In this document: positions 42,641 through 52,765 of the stretch, one piece after another | How the letters are laid out: every line of letters starts with the position of its first letter | Numbering within the stretch: the stretch's first letter is position 1 | Origin: Sporothrix humicola | Lineage: Eukaryota; Ascomycota; Sordariomycetes; Ophiostomatales; Ophiostomataceae | Length of the DNA: 64,000 nucleotides | Assembly (NCBI GenBank): GCA_021396245.1 | Contig: WNYE01000019.1 | Coordinates: 372,001-436,000, forward strand | Reading direction: 5' to 3' | The notes under the pieces: generated by a model | Told to the model about the DNA's origin: nothing | Seen by the model: only the letters and a program-made list of their open reading frames with translations | The model's database searches: none | Made by a program: the position numbers and the translations under genes

Positions 42641-44434
42641 ATGACTTCAGAAGACCAGGAGTTGCTGGCCCGGATCAGCGAGTTGGCAGGTAAGACTTTG
42701 TCTCTTTTCACTGTTTTCTTTCATTTCCATCACATGAATCTAACATTGTAGGCCACATCAACCGCCACAAGAACCAGCAGGCTGGCATCACCTCGATCCC
42801 ATCTTCGCCCTACAACAACCCGTACAGCTCATCGCCAGCATCCTACAGCCGCCCAGGATATTCCTCACGAGGACGTGGCGGCTACCGTGTCAAGAAGCCG
42901 GGGCCGTACCGGAACCGCACTCTTGTCCTCAACAACTCTGGATCATCGAGCAGGTCCGATCCCACCGAGAACGGCGACTCGACGTCAACGACAAACGACA
43001 ATGCCGGTAGCAGCTCATCCACGACTTGGGTTGCCCGGACCGACCGCCACCGACAATTAATCAACGCCGACGTCTACGAAAAAGACGCCCAGGCACGCGC
43101 CCGGGCCATCGAAAAGACACGATCCCAGACCCAGAAGATGCGCAACGACCGCGAGCGCGCCAAGCTGCAGAGCCACTTTGCCTATCTTGCGGGGGGCAGA
43201 CAATCACAGACGTACCAAGTCATGGTCGAAGGCATTCCGTTTGCCGTCACAAAGAACGGCAGCAAGCTCGTGAAGCTACCCGGTGCGTCGGCCAGACCCT
43301 CGGTTTCATCGCCGCCGCCAAGTTCGCCTGACTCGGTAGTCGACTTTTACGAAGACTCTGCTTACCCGTGTGCTCACCTATCTCCAGGAGACCCGACCCC
43401 GGCATCCAGCACCCCCAAGACGGCCGTTGTTGGCGGCGTCAAGTTCTACCGCAGCAAGAACGGCAACCTGTACCGTCACGGCATTGTCAAGGCGCAGCAG
43501 CAACGGTATGTGGCTCGCGGCTCAGGTAAAGGTGTTGGGCTGACCAGAGGTTTTTGTGTTTCCATTTTTAGGCGCGGGGTCAGCTCAGTCAGAAAGACGG
43601 ATGAGCCCTGCAGGACATTCTCCACGACCGGTATATTTTTCTCCCATCTTTTCCCTCCCCCACAGTCAACAGCTTTCGACAAAGACACCATCTCCCTTGC
43701 CTCGACCAGGGAGCCACTCTCTTTCTGTCCCAAGATTTGGTCGCCCCCGTTTCCCATTTCCATTTACTAACCACATGTTCTTGTACTTGTGTGTTCTGCT
43801 CTGCCGTTCTCGGCTTTGCTTTGCACAACACACTGTATTGTACCTTTTACTTTGTTTCTTTCCCCCATATTTAGGCTCATGTTCAAAAGGACCAAACTGC
43901 CGATTCATCCACAATGCCAGCAAGGTGGCCGCCTGCAAGGACTTCTTGCTCAAGGGCGACTGCCCCAACGGCAGCGACTGCGACCTGTCGCACGATTTGA
44001 CGGCTGAACGCACGCCGTTTTGCCTACACTATGCCAAGGGCAACTGCACAAACCCCCACTGTTCCTATACTCACTCACAGGTTTCGTCCGGCGCACCGGT
44101 GTGCCGCGCGTTTGGCTTTTACGGTTACTGCGACAATGGCGCCGACTGCACGGAGCGGCACGTGTTTGAATGCCCCGACTTTAGCAACACGGGCGTTTGT
44201 AAAATCAAGGGCTGCAAGCTGCCGCACCGCGAGCGTGCCAGCTTTATGCGGCGGAACGACAAGCCCAAAGAAAACGATGACGACAACAACGACGATTATA
44301 GCGACATGTCCAGCGACGACGAATCAGTCAACAGCGATGATGTCGACTCGGACGAGGTTGACGAGTTTGTTGGAGCGGACGGCGACGATGCCGATCTCGA
44401 CTTTGTGAACCAGAAGGACTACATTGAGATCTGA
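42641..44434 (+). CDS. Five-CCCH zinc-finger protein (ZC3H3-like)
   Basis: RNA-binding protein with five tandem CCCH fingers; human ZC3H3 acts in mRNA polyadenylation and export. Proposed exons are 42641-42689, 42752-43282, 43388-43505, 43572-43630 and 43875-44434 (438 residues). Fingers: C246-x8-C255-x5-C261-x3-H265, C273-x8-C282-x5-C288-x3-H292, C302-x7-C310-x4-C315-x3-H319, C329-x8-C338-x5-C344-x3-H348 and C352-x8-C361-x4-C366-x3-H370. The fourth intron splits finger 1 between its first and second Cys, and only splicing restores it, which strongly supports that junction. The N-terminal half is basic with an RGRGG patch; the C-terminus is acidic. Introns 2 and 3 (105 and 66 bases) are stop-free multiples of three, so retained forms would still be translatable and intron 2 in particular is less certain. 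Confidence 0.85.
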
Positions 44435-45540
44435 GATCTGATCAGCTTTTGTATCAGTTCAGGACCTTTTTGTTGTCGTCTGGAACATTGTAGATTTTTT
44501 GTCCCGTCACAGTCCCTTTCTCACCGCCTTCCCCCTTTTCTTTTGCCCCTGCGTTGATTTTTTTGTTTTGTTTTGTTGCGTTGTGTTTTCATGGCGTGGC
44601 AAGAGAAAGGAGGAGGCTGTTTGCATTTGCATTTGCATTTGTTCAAGACGATACCCAGAGTTGGTTGTTTCTTGTTGTTGAGCATTGTTTTCTAGACGGG
44701 TGTTTTTGTGTTTCAGTGTCTTGCATGATGAGTGTACTTGGTATGCTCGTTACACATGAAAAAAGAGTGCATTTATATTTATAAATGCCGAAGAAGACCG
44801 AGAGGAAGATCTGACGGAAAGGGGAAAAAAGAAAAAGAATAGGAGGAAAACAGATCAAGGATTGGCTCGGTAGAAAAAAAAAAAGATAAAAGATAAAACG
44901 ATAAAAAGATAAAAAAAAAAGATAAAAGAAAGGGTCCAGGGGACTAGCAAGGAAGAACAAGGAATATGAATCGGAGTTATAAAACCCCTAAACTAAAACT
45001 TAATGAATATGGAATTTTACATTGGCTTTGTTTGAAAGACGCTTTGACGGTGAATCGGTAAAAGATAAGAGAACCAGTAGGAGACAGGACTATGTAAGTA
45101 GTCCGGGTAGTGCCTTTTCTCTCTTCTCTTTCCGGGATATGAAGATAATCGCGAGATAGCCCGAATTGCGACAGACCTTTGTCGTATACGTATAAGCGGT
45201 CTGTCTGACGCCTTTTCTGATCCCTTCCCGTGCCATTCGGCTGGGATCAGGTTAGTATTGTACGAAGGGGGTGTGTTTTCGCTTTTCGTTTTTCTGTGGT
45301 GTGGTTCGGGTTCTCTGCTTGTCTGACATGGTCAGCCTTGTCAGAAACTTGAAAGGAACGATTCCACCGGCTTTTTCTTTTGATGTTTCCGTCTTTCTTG
45401 TTTCCATATATATCCCAACGTGGCGCCCATGTCATTTTGAGTGATTATTTTTGTTCTTTTCTTTTCTTTTCTCCTTTTCTGTCTTTTTTTTCTTGTCCTG
45501 TCTTTCATTCTTGTTTCTGTTTTCTTTGTCCGCATGCACC
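44435..45540. other. Intergenic, CCCH gene to second F-box gene
   Basis: 1.1 kb. It starts with the 3' end of the CCCH gene, including four TTTGCA hexamers near 44619-44641. It then holds an A-rich block with clustered GATA words and a T/C-rich leader before the F-box start. No gene seen. Confidence 0.6.
44885..44926. promoter_or_regulatory. Cluster of five HGATAR motifs
   Basis: GATAA words start at 44885, 44892, 44900, 44908 and 44921, preceded by A or C, so all fit HGATAR, the site of AreA/NIT2-type GATA factors. A sixth lies at 45063. They sit in A-rich sequence, which raises the chance of coincidence. About 0.6 kb upstream of the F-box gene. Confidence 0.35.
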
Positions 45541-47142
45541 ATGGCGCGCACTTTGAATCTGGAGACCCTGCCCATAGAGGTGCTCGGTCTGATCTTGTTG
45601 GCCATTCACAACCCCAACGATCTTCGCGCATTTCTCTCGGCATCTCCTGTTAGCCACTATGTATTCAACAACTCGTCCCGGCAATTTCGCGACCGCATTC
45701 TGGCGACGGTGGCACTGAACGCTCTCGAGCCGGAAGCACGAGATGTGGCACTGGCCATTGGGCGCGTCCCGAGTGCAGAGACGAATGCGTTCGGAGCACT
45801 GCAATGGGCATTCCTCGACGATTTTTTTGCAAAGGGCAGCAGCTACACAAAAACCAAATTATTTGGACCCCCTAGCACAGACGACGAAATCAAGGCCCTG
45901 GGCAGTCTGGGCTGCCGGATCAACTACTTTGTCGACGATTTTGCTGCCAAGGCATGGGCTCGGCTGTACGATGGTGATGATGCCCTCCAAAATAACAACA
46001 AAAATGGCCTCGAGACGGGCTCTCCACCACCTCCACCACCTCCACCGCGCCTTTCTCGTACAGAACGCGCAGCCTTTCAGCGGGCTTTCCTGCTGGTCGA
46101 ACTCTTTGCTGCCGTGTTCCCCATCTATCGCGCCGGCATGAGCGATGAATTCATCGGCGACCAGGCGCAGGCCGATTTGTTCCTGTCCCGTCTGGCTGAC
46201 GGGCCCTTGAATCTCGAGAGGATGAGCTGTGTCATGCTGTATTATACCCGCTTCTTCCAGCAGCAGACACGGCATGTCGAGGACGACTTTGTCGCCTGGG
46301 CCGAGGCGCTACCGAGCGTCTATCGCCTGACAACCCCGGTTCGCCCGTCAAGACGAGACGCCAGGGAAGGACGGCTCGGCAAGGCCGGCGAGGACGTGCC
46401 CGAGGACGTCAAGCGCATGTTGAGAGGGCACGGCTGGCACTTTTTCTACAAGCTCGACTACGAGCTGCACGGCATTCCGTTGTTTAGCAAAGAGCGACGC
46501 TCCCACGACAGTCTGCGCAGTCTGGCGCTGATGACGAGCCTGCGCTCGCAGTTTGCGTACCAGCTGGCCCACGCGAGCGGCGAGAAGCGGGCACGGCTGA
46601 TTGTCGGCAACGACATGCACGACCTGCGATTGAGGGGCGGCGGCTTCTTTGACGACGCGGCCCAGATCGTGCGGCGACAAGGGCAGCCACAGGACGGAGA
46701 AGGAGATCAAGAACACGATCAGGGGCACGACCAGGGACAAGAAAAAGAACAGCCACAACCTGAAGAGGGTTCCCCTCAAAACGCCGGATATTCATTTTTC
46801 AGGCCGCTTGGCCCAGACGTCCCAGAAAGTCAAGGAATGACGACCGACAGAGGATTGAACAGCGGCCTGCGAGACATGGCCTATGTGCTCTGGGACGACG
46901 AGCGAATACGGCAGCCAGAAGTCGCGGCCAAACTCGAAGCGATGTCGACGATAAGTGCCGAAGAAGGCGACAGACTCTATAACAGCGATTCTGGGCCGAG
47001 TGTGCAGGAGAGACTCGATACCGTCGGTGTCTTTATCGACGATTTCCGCGCTCTGCTGCGTTGGATCGAAGGCGAGGACTACATGTCGATAAGTACTCGT
47101 CGGTGGATGGCCGGTGTTGTCCTGAATGGGAATCGGGGGTGA
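45541..47142 (+). CDS. F-box domain protein
   Basis: 533 residues, single exon. The start MARTLNLETLPIEVLGLILL lies in an ideal CACCATGG context and opens directly into an F-box (about 6-52, with LPIEVLGLILLAIHNPNDLRAF). The same frame has an earlier Met at 45451, but the extension is all Phe/Ser/Leu, that is the pyrimidine-rich leader. The remainder has no repeat domain I recognise: a helical region, an 8-Pro run near residues 162-170, further helical sequence, and a Gln/Glu/Asp-rich segment at about 385-415 (DQEHDQGHDQGQEKEQ). Presumably binds Skp1 and an unknown substrate. A GATA-motif cluster upstream hints at nitrogen control. Confidence 0.8.
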   Translation: MARTLNLETLPIEVLGLILLAIHNPNDLRAFLSASPVSHYVFNNSSRQFRDRILATVALNALEPEARDVALAIGRVPSAETNAFGALQWAFLDDFFAKGSSYTKTKLFGPPSTDDEIKALGSLGCRINYFVDDFAAKAWARLYDGDDALQNNNKNGLETGSPPPPPPPPRLSRTERAAFQRAFLLVELFAAVFPIYRAGMSDEFIGDQAQADLFLSRLADGPLNLERMSCVMLYYTRFFQQQTRHVEDDFVAWAEALPSVYRLTTPVRPSRRDAREGRLGKAGEDVPEDVKRMLRGHGWHFFYKLDYELHGIPLFSKERRSHDSLRSLALMTSLRSQFAYQLAHASGEKRARLIVGNDMHDLRLRGGGFFDDAAQIVRRQGQPQDGEGDQEHDQGHDQGQEKEQPQPEEGSPQNAGYSFFRPLGPDVPESQGMTTDRGLNSGLRDMAYVLWDDERIRQPEVAAKLEAMSTISAEEGDRLYNSDSGPSVQERLDTVGVFIDDFRALLRWIEGEDYMSISTRRWMAGVVLNGNRG

Positions 47143-48060
47143 TCGCTGCCGGGGCTGTGATGGTAATGATTTTATGAAACAGTTCAGTTCAAATAGTTCA
47201 AACGAGATTTATGTTCTCTTACCTTTCCCGCAAACTGATCAGCAGAATGTGAAAATAAAAGAGAGCGGACACTGCACGGAGTATGTCATCTGCAGTTGGC
47301 GGCAATGGCGCCATCGCGGCACTCTCTCCGTGGACGGATTTGAATTCCAAACTCGTGGAGCTTGTAGCCCCTCTTGGTTGAGTCTTGGTTCCCCCCTTTT
47401 GTCCCTTGTTTTATTGTGTCGTCCGATAGCGCCGTCTTGTTGTGTGGCAAGCTTGCACATGTGGCACCCCGCCATGTCAAAAAGGGTGAAAAAGGAGCCA
47501 TCCGATGAATTCACAGATATACCCAAATGGTAGTGACTCTGGTCCTTTTGTTATGTGCCCTCTGCATCCTTGGCACAGAAAGTCGTGGAATAAACAAACT
47601 GTCAAACAATAGACAGGTATGGCCCAAACAGAGACAGCTGAAATGCCAGGCGAAAGTCGGGATGCATCTTGCAATTGTAAATTCGTAGACTCGAGAACCA
47701 GTAGAACGCCGTTGACTTGTAAAGTACGCCTTTTCTTGTGCTCTGGGTGGAGTCAACTCTGTATCGAGACCCAGCGCTAATAAAAGCTTTCTGGGTTCCT
47801 CAGGATTCGCCTTCCACCACCCTTCTCTGAGCGTTCTTTTTCTTCTTTTTGGTCTCGTCGGCCTTTGCATCAGTGACGCCTTGTCATTGACAAGTGGTAA
47901 AACCTTCCCAATTCGTCATTTCGTTCCGATAGCTCCAGTATATATACAAGCCCCGTCCTTTAGCTGTCCCTTGACTCTTCTGTCTGGACAACTCACCATC
48001 AATCGTATTCTCGAGTGAAAGAACGATTGATTCCCATCAACACCTCTCTTACTCCCCGCA
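47143..48060. other. Intergenic, F-box gene to PLP enzyme gene
   Basis: 918 bases with the 3' end of the F-box gene and the promoter of the PLP gene. A TATATATA-like element (near 47938) lies about 120 bases before the PLP start. A 119-codon minus-strand frame at 47511-47870 has no recognisable character. Confidence 0.55.
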
Positions 48061-49329
48061 ATGGCCTCCAGAAACAAATACCCCGGCGGCCTGGCCACCA
48101 CGTTCGGGCCGCACACGCTGTCCCGCGCAACCCGCGCCATCCACGCCGACGACTATGTCAACTCCCACCGCGCCGTCGCCCCGCCCATGCATGTTTCCAC
48201 CACCTTCCGCTACTCGGACGAACCAGACGCCCTGGTCGCCTGGGACAATACCAACCCGGAAGCACCCTATGACTCGCACGTCTACTCGCGCGACTCCGCG
48301 CCCAACACCACCCGCCTCGAGGCGATCCTGTCCGACCTCATTGGCCAGCCCGTCTTGACGTATGCCTCGGGCATGGCCTCGTTCCATGCTCTGGTCGTGT
48401 TCCTCAACCCGCGCCGCGTCGCTATTGGCGCCGGCTACCACGGCTGCCACGGCGTGCTGGATGTCATGAAGAAGCTCAATGGGCTGGAGAAGCTTGATCT
48501 CCTGAGCGATGAGGACCTCGCCAAGCTGCAGCCGGGTGACATCGTCCACGTCGAGACCCCGCTCAACCCGACCGGCGAGGCTCGTGACTTGGCGCACTAT
48601 GCGCGCATCGCCCAAGAAAAGAAGTGCTATCTGACCGTCGACGCCACGTTTGCACCGCCGCCGCTGTTGGATCCCTTCAAGTGGGGCGCGGATCTGGTGA
48701 TGCACTCGGGCAGCAAGTACTTTGGCGGCCACTCGGACATTCTCTGCGGCGTGCTGGCCGTCAACCGCAAGCACATCCAGGACCCCACGTCGCGCGACGC
48801 CGATAAGAACTGGCTGGCGGGCCTGCAGTACGAGCGCCTCGTGATTGGCGGCGTCATGGGCAGCCTCGAGGGCTGGCTGGGTGTGCGCAGTCTGCGGACG
48901 CTCGAGCTGCGCGTCGAGCGCCAGAGCAGCAATGCCGCCAAGATTGTCGAGTGGCTGGCTTCGGAGCTCAAAAAGGAGGGCAGCCTGGTCTCGCAGGTGG
49001 TCGACCGTGTGCACCACGCCAGCCTGCAGCCCGAGGCGGCCAACCCGTACTCGTGGCTTAACCAGCAGATGCCGCGCGGCTTCGGGCCCGTGTTTAGCAT
49101 CGTGTTGCGAGATGAGGAACTCGCCCGCCGTCTGCCGAGCAAGCTGGCGCTGTTCCACCACGCGACAAGCCTAGGTGGCGTCGAGAGCCTGATCGAGTGG
49201 CGTGCCATGACGGACCCGCATGTCGACAAGGCGCTGCTGCGTGTCAGCATTGGCGTCGAGGGCTGGGAGGACATCAAGGCTGACCTTGAGCGCGCCTTTG
49301 CCGAGCTCGTGGCCGAGACGAAGGCGTAA
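48061..49329 (+). CDS. Cys/Met-metabolism PLP-dependent enzyme (cystathionine gamma-synthase/lyase-like)
   Basis: Pyridoxal-phosphate enzyme of the transsulfuration family, 422 residues, one exon. Visible family features: YSRDSAPNTTRLE at 75-87 (Tyr and Arg binding the phosphate of the neighbouring subunit), YASGMAS at 101-107, HVETPLNPTG at 163-172, the pyridine-contacting Asp in LTVDATFAPPPL (D194), and the Schiff-base lysine K219 in HSGSKYFGGHSD. The C-terminal domain ends with the family's LLRVSIGVEGWEDIKADLERAF. It resembles the uncharacterised fungal branch that includes yeast YHR112C/YML082W more than the canonical enzymes, so whether it acts as synthase or lyase is open. Probably cytosolic. 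Convergent with the deacetylase gene, only 187 bases apart. Confidence 0.93.
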   Translation: MASRNKYPGGLATTFGPHTLSRATRAIHADDYVNSHRAVAPPMHVSTTFRYSDEPDALVAWDNTNPEAPYDSHVYSRDSAPNTTRLEAILSDLIGQPVLTYASGMASFHALVVFLNPRRVAIGAGYHGCHGVLDVMKKLNGLEKLDLLSDEDLAKLQPGDIVHVETPLNPTGEARDLAHYARIAQEKKCYLTVDATFAPPPLLDPFKWGADLVMHSGSKYFGGHSDILCGVLAVNRKHIQDPTSRDADKNWLAGLQYERLVIGGVMGSLEGWLGVRSLRTLELRVERQSSNAAKIVEWLASELKKEGSLVSQVVDRVHHASLQPEAANPYSWLNQQMPRGFGPVFSIVLRDEELARRLPSKLALFHHATSLGGVESLIEWRAMTDPHVDKALLRVSIGVEGWEDIKADLERAFAELVAETKA

Positions 49330-49516
49330 ACCATGATGTCATGAGGTCGTGGTGCCGTTTCTTTTGTCCTGTCTTTCTGTTAGAGACTATTGCGCATTCC
49401 CAGGTTCAACCCAACTTCACCGGAGGTCAACCCAAGTTTAATACCAGAGTTTTAAATACCAACCTTTTTAGCCATAGTTTGGAATATATCGATTTTGTTT
49501 TGCTTTCTTCTTTCTT

Positions 49517-50428
49517 TCACTCCTTGGCCGCTTCCAGAAGCTCTGTGACCGTGACAAACTGGTAGCCCTGCTTGATCGCCGCTGGCAGCATCTTGCGCAG
49601 CATTGGTGCCGTCCACGAGCGCCGGTCGTGGCAGATCACAATGGCACCCGGCTTCAGCATACTCAGAATGTGGTTGGCATTGACCCATGGATAGTTGATC
49701 TGCGCGTCGTGAGGGTATACACCGCCGAGCACCATCTTGTAGCCCAAATGCTGGATCAGTGTGCGCATGCGGTCGCTGAAGAAACCAGAGCCTGGTCGGA
49801 AGTAACGCGGAGGCTTGCTCTGTGCCAACTCAGTGTTGGTTGCACCACCGTGCCGTCCCGCTCGTACCGAGTCGTACACCTGCTGGAGCATCCCGTCCAC
49901 CTCGGCAATCTGGGCTGCCAGCTCAGTGTCCGTCAGTGACCGTGCCGGCTCATCGTGCATGCCGTGGTTGGCGAGCTCGTGTCCGCCCTGAGCCAGTGCC
50001 TCGCGCAGCACGCTCTGCCGCCCCGGCACCTGTCCGCCAATGACAAAGAACGTTGCATGGGCGTCGTACTGGTGCAGCACTTCCAGGATAACCCGTGTAT
50101 GTTCCGAGGGCGCGTCGTCAATGGTGAGAGCAACCAACTTGCGCTGTGCGGGTCGTTCTGACGGATCGCCGGACGTGACAACGACGGGCAGGTCGACACG
50201 CCACAGCACGTCGGGCCATCGGCTGACAAAGTAGCTGATGAGCGGGCGGGGCGGTTTGTAGATGACGTAGAACGGAATAAACAATAGGCTGACAAGGGCC
50301 ACGAGGGCAATGAGCGTCGCCATGCGTTGTCGCCGTGCGCGCCGGCGCAGCTTGTTCGGCAAGCGCAGGAGGCGCGGGAAACGGGGCATTGAAGGTTGGT
50401 GGACGTAAGGGGTTCGTTCGAGGAGCAA
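49517..50428 (-). CDS. Membrane-anchored polysaccharide deacetylase (CE4/NodB) with altered motifs
   Basis: 303 residues, single exon. A basic stretch (RRRARRQR) precedes a membrane span at about 37-58, giving a type II protein with the catalytic domain outside or in the lumen. NodB motif 1 reads TIDDAP at 102-107 instead of the usual TFDDGP. The metal-binding His region is NHGMHD (H155, H158), one residue tighter than the common HTxxH. Motif 3 is RPGSGF (211-216), and the final motif is CHDRR with H267. The family removes acetyl groups from chitin or related N-acetylglucosamine polymers in the cell wall. The changes match a known style of divergent deacetylases, so activity is plausible but not assured. 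A second Met at 14 (MPRFPRL) is an alternative start. Convergent with the PLP gene. Confidence 0.88.
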   Translation of the reverse strand: MLLERTPYVHQPSMPRFPRLLRLPNKLRRRARRQRMATLIALVALVSLLFIPFYVIYKPPRPLISYFVSRWPDVLWRVDLPVVVTSGDPSERPAQRKLVALTIDDAPSEHTRVILEVLHQYDAHATFFVIGGQVPGRQSVLREALAQGGHELANHGMHDEPARSLTDTELAAQIAEVDGMLQQVYDSVRAGRHGGATNTELAQSKPPRYFRPGSGFFSDRMRTLIQHLGYKMVLGGVYPHDAQINYPWVNANHILSMLKPGAIVICHDRRSWTAPMLRKMLPAAIKQGYQFVTVTELLEAAKE

Positions 50429-52765
50429 TTGGTATAGACAGAGTGGTGTTGAATTGAGATTTGGATTGAGGAATGTGTGTCGTTAATCTGGTCGACACAA
50501 ATAGGGGCGGATATGGGTGTATTCGGCCCCGTGATGGGATGTCGTTGGGATAAGGAAGGTGCAATGGAATGCAAGGAATGGGATGGGATTGATATTAGAA
50601 AGAACGTGCAGAGCACGCGTCGTTTCGAATAGGGACATTGCTACGCTGAAGGTTGTTGCCGTTTTGGGCCTGGAACAAAGCTGTTCGCTAGGCCTCTCCA
50701 GGCCTGAATCGCGCCAAGCTCAATTTCATGTGAAAACGGAAGGAGCCGCTGGCCTGGCCCGCTTTTTCTTCAGGAGCTGCCTTTCACGCGTGGCTTCCAT
50801 GCTTCGAGAACATCAAAGACGGGATGAACTTGAACATTGTCGAGTATTTTCGAATACAATTATTATCACGGCTGTTCTACTTGTACGAGATATGAATGAG
50901 GCAACACAGAATGAAATAGCAAGCTGACTGACGGCATGCTGTGCCATGTCCTTGTTTTCCGGTTGAGCTTGGGTCTGGCATTTTCAAGTTCCTTTCATAT
51001 TGGTTTGTATCTTTAATCTCTTTTAGACTTTTGAATGGTGTGTTTGAGTAAGAGTACGACATACACAATAGGCATCTGTTTCTTAAAGATGTGCTGATAT
51101 CTTACCTCGTTGCGTGTTGACGTCATGCGGGTAGCATTGAGACAATTGAGTCTCCTAGAGCCATCAAGTCGTACTACTACTATTCACCTGCCTGCCCTGA
51201 GCCGAAATATAAGCCACAGATACTCCGTAGATGTCGTCAACTGTAACGACAGTTTACGGAAATTGCCCTGCGCTGCCATAGTCGGGCGTCTGAAATGCAT
51301 TTTCTCACAGGATGTCTATTTGGGGTCAATATCAAACACGCTGACAGACCTCACTGCTTCTTAGCAAACCACAAAAATTGCCCGACGGGGACATGGCATA
51401 CGTGTTGATCGACAGTCATATCAGGCGGAGTGAAATTCAAGCGCGTGTTTGCCGTGGCACAAGACTAATATAAAAAGGACTCGAGGTTGCTGAATCCGGA
51501 GAACGGGGTCTCAATATATTCCGCCCTGCGTCGTCGCTTCCCTTTTAGCTTTTCGGACAATTGCCTTTTACGTCGCATTGGTTCCTGCCCTGGACGACAT
51601 GTTTCGTGTTTCTGTGTGTATTTGCGCGCGGCTGGCTCCTTCCCATTAATTTCCATTGAATAATCGTAGGCACTCTTACACTCTTGACAGCCTGTTGTCG
51701 CTTGGCGCGTAAATTTTGGGTTAAAAATGGCAGCAACCAGAGGCTGAGCCAAGGCGGTGCGCAGCCTCAGCGCCTCCTGTGTGCACTTGCGCACCATTAA
51801 AACGAGCATTTTGACCCCTCCCCTGTAGTCGACCCCTCACTGTATTCTCACTACTTTTGTCTTGTTGGCGCCGTCGAAAGCTAGTTACAGGGGCCGATCC
51901 TCCAGGGGTAAAGTGGCGACGAGACTTGTCACTGTCAGAATAGTATCTCGGGCAGGAATGATCGTGAGGCACAAGTTTGCTTGGTGACTTGGAAGGAGCC
52001 AAGCACTCCCATTTTCTTGATGGTAAGGAAGAACAGGACGTTGAGGAAGGGGAAAAGGGAAAGAGCCTGAAAGTATCACCAGGCATCAGAACAAGCCGTG
52101 AATTCTTTGTAAAGTGCAGGAACGACCAACATGCAGTCAGATACGAACAAAAAAGGTGGGCAGCGGCTTCCTCAACTTTCTGCAGCGTCTCCATGTTAAG
52201 CTTGGCGCCCTTTCCTTTTTCCTCCGCCAGATCCGTCGCGCACCTTCCCTGCCCAGCCCAGTCCGGGCCACGGCTTGCGGCTGGTCTCCTTCCTGGATGC
52301 CAAAGTCCAAGCCTCGCGATCGTATTTTGCGGTTCTCCTTTGCATCCTTCTTTTCTTCCTGATTCTTCCTCATTTCATGCCAACTCCGTCCAACGCATTC
52401 GTATTCATATATACTTATAAGTGCCCCTCTTCGTCGACTGCCTTTGTTCCCACTGCACCCCCTCACTTCCCCAACGACAAAGACGCGAGCGGCACATGCA
52501 ACGAGCATCTTTTCGACAGGCAGCTCTTGTCCGACAACCGAAAGCGTATCTTGCTTTGCGATTACGACGCATCTGACTCTGGGCTTTGAACGATCACCCC
52601 CTTCGTCGATCATATAGCCCCATTCCCGCTCTTTTTATTCTTCTCGAACCGTGAATTGCAGCTGTCGCAGCTCTGCCGCGCCGTTTCACTTTACACCTAG
52701 ACCATTCTCCTTTTTGCCCAGACGCCCAGACCTCTTAGAGAACAACGCCCTTTGATTCTTTCGCG
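50429..52765. other. Divergent intergenic region, deacetylase / nif1-like
   Basis: 2.3 kb separating two divergent genes. The last 500 bases before 52766 are pyrimidine-rich and look like the leader of the Sel1 gene. Short overlapping frames on both strands (for example 51721-52194 minus, 51977-52420 plus) have no protein-like character. Confidence 0.6.

Noticed and set aside
33691..44434. Idea that Rad17, TFIIF beta and the CCCH protein form a functional cluster
   Set aside because: Each is a conserved housekeeping gene with its own promoter; fungal neighbours of this kind are usually unrelated in function.
45451..45540. Upstream Met of the second F-box gene, giving a hydrophobic N-terminus
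   Set aside because: The stretch is a T/C-rich leader translated as Phe/Ser/Leu; the Kozak-perfect Met at 45541 precedes the F-box directly.
48049..49161. 370-codon minus-strand frame
   Set aside because: Exactly opposite the PLP enzyme gene and explained by its codon bias.
51721..52194. 157-codon minus-strand frame between deacetylase and Sel1 genes
   Set aside because: Overlaps other open frames, Ser/Pro/Cys-rich, no family resemblance; region is the leader/promoter of the Sel1 gene.
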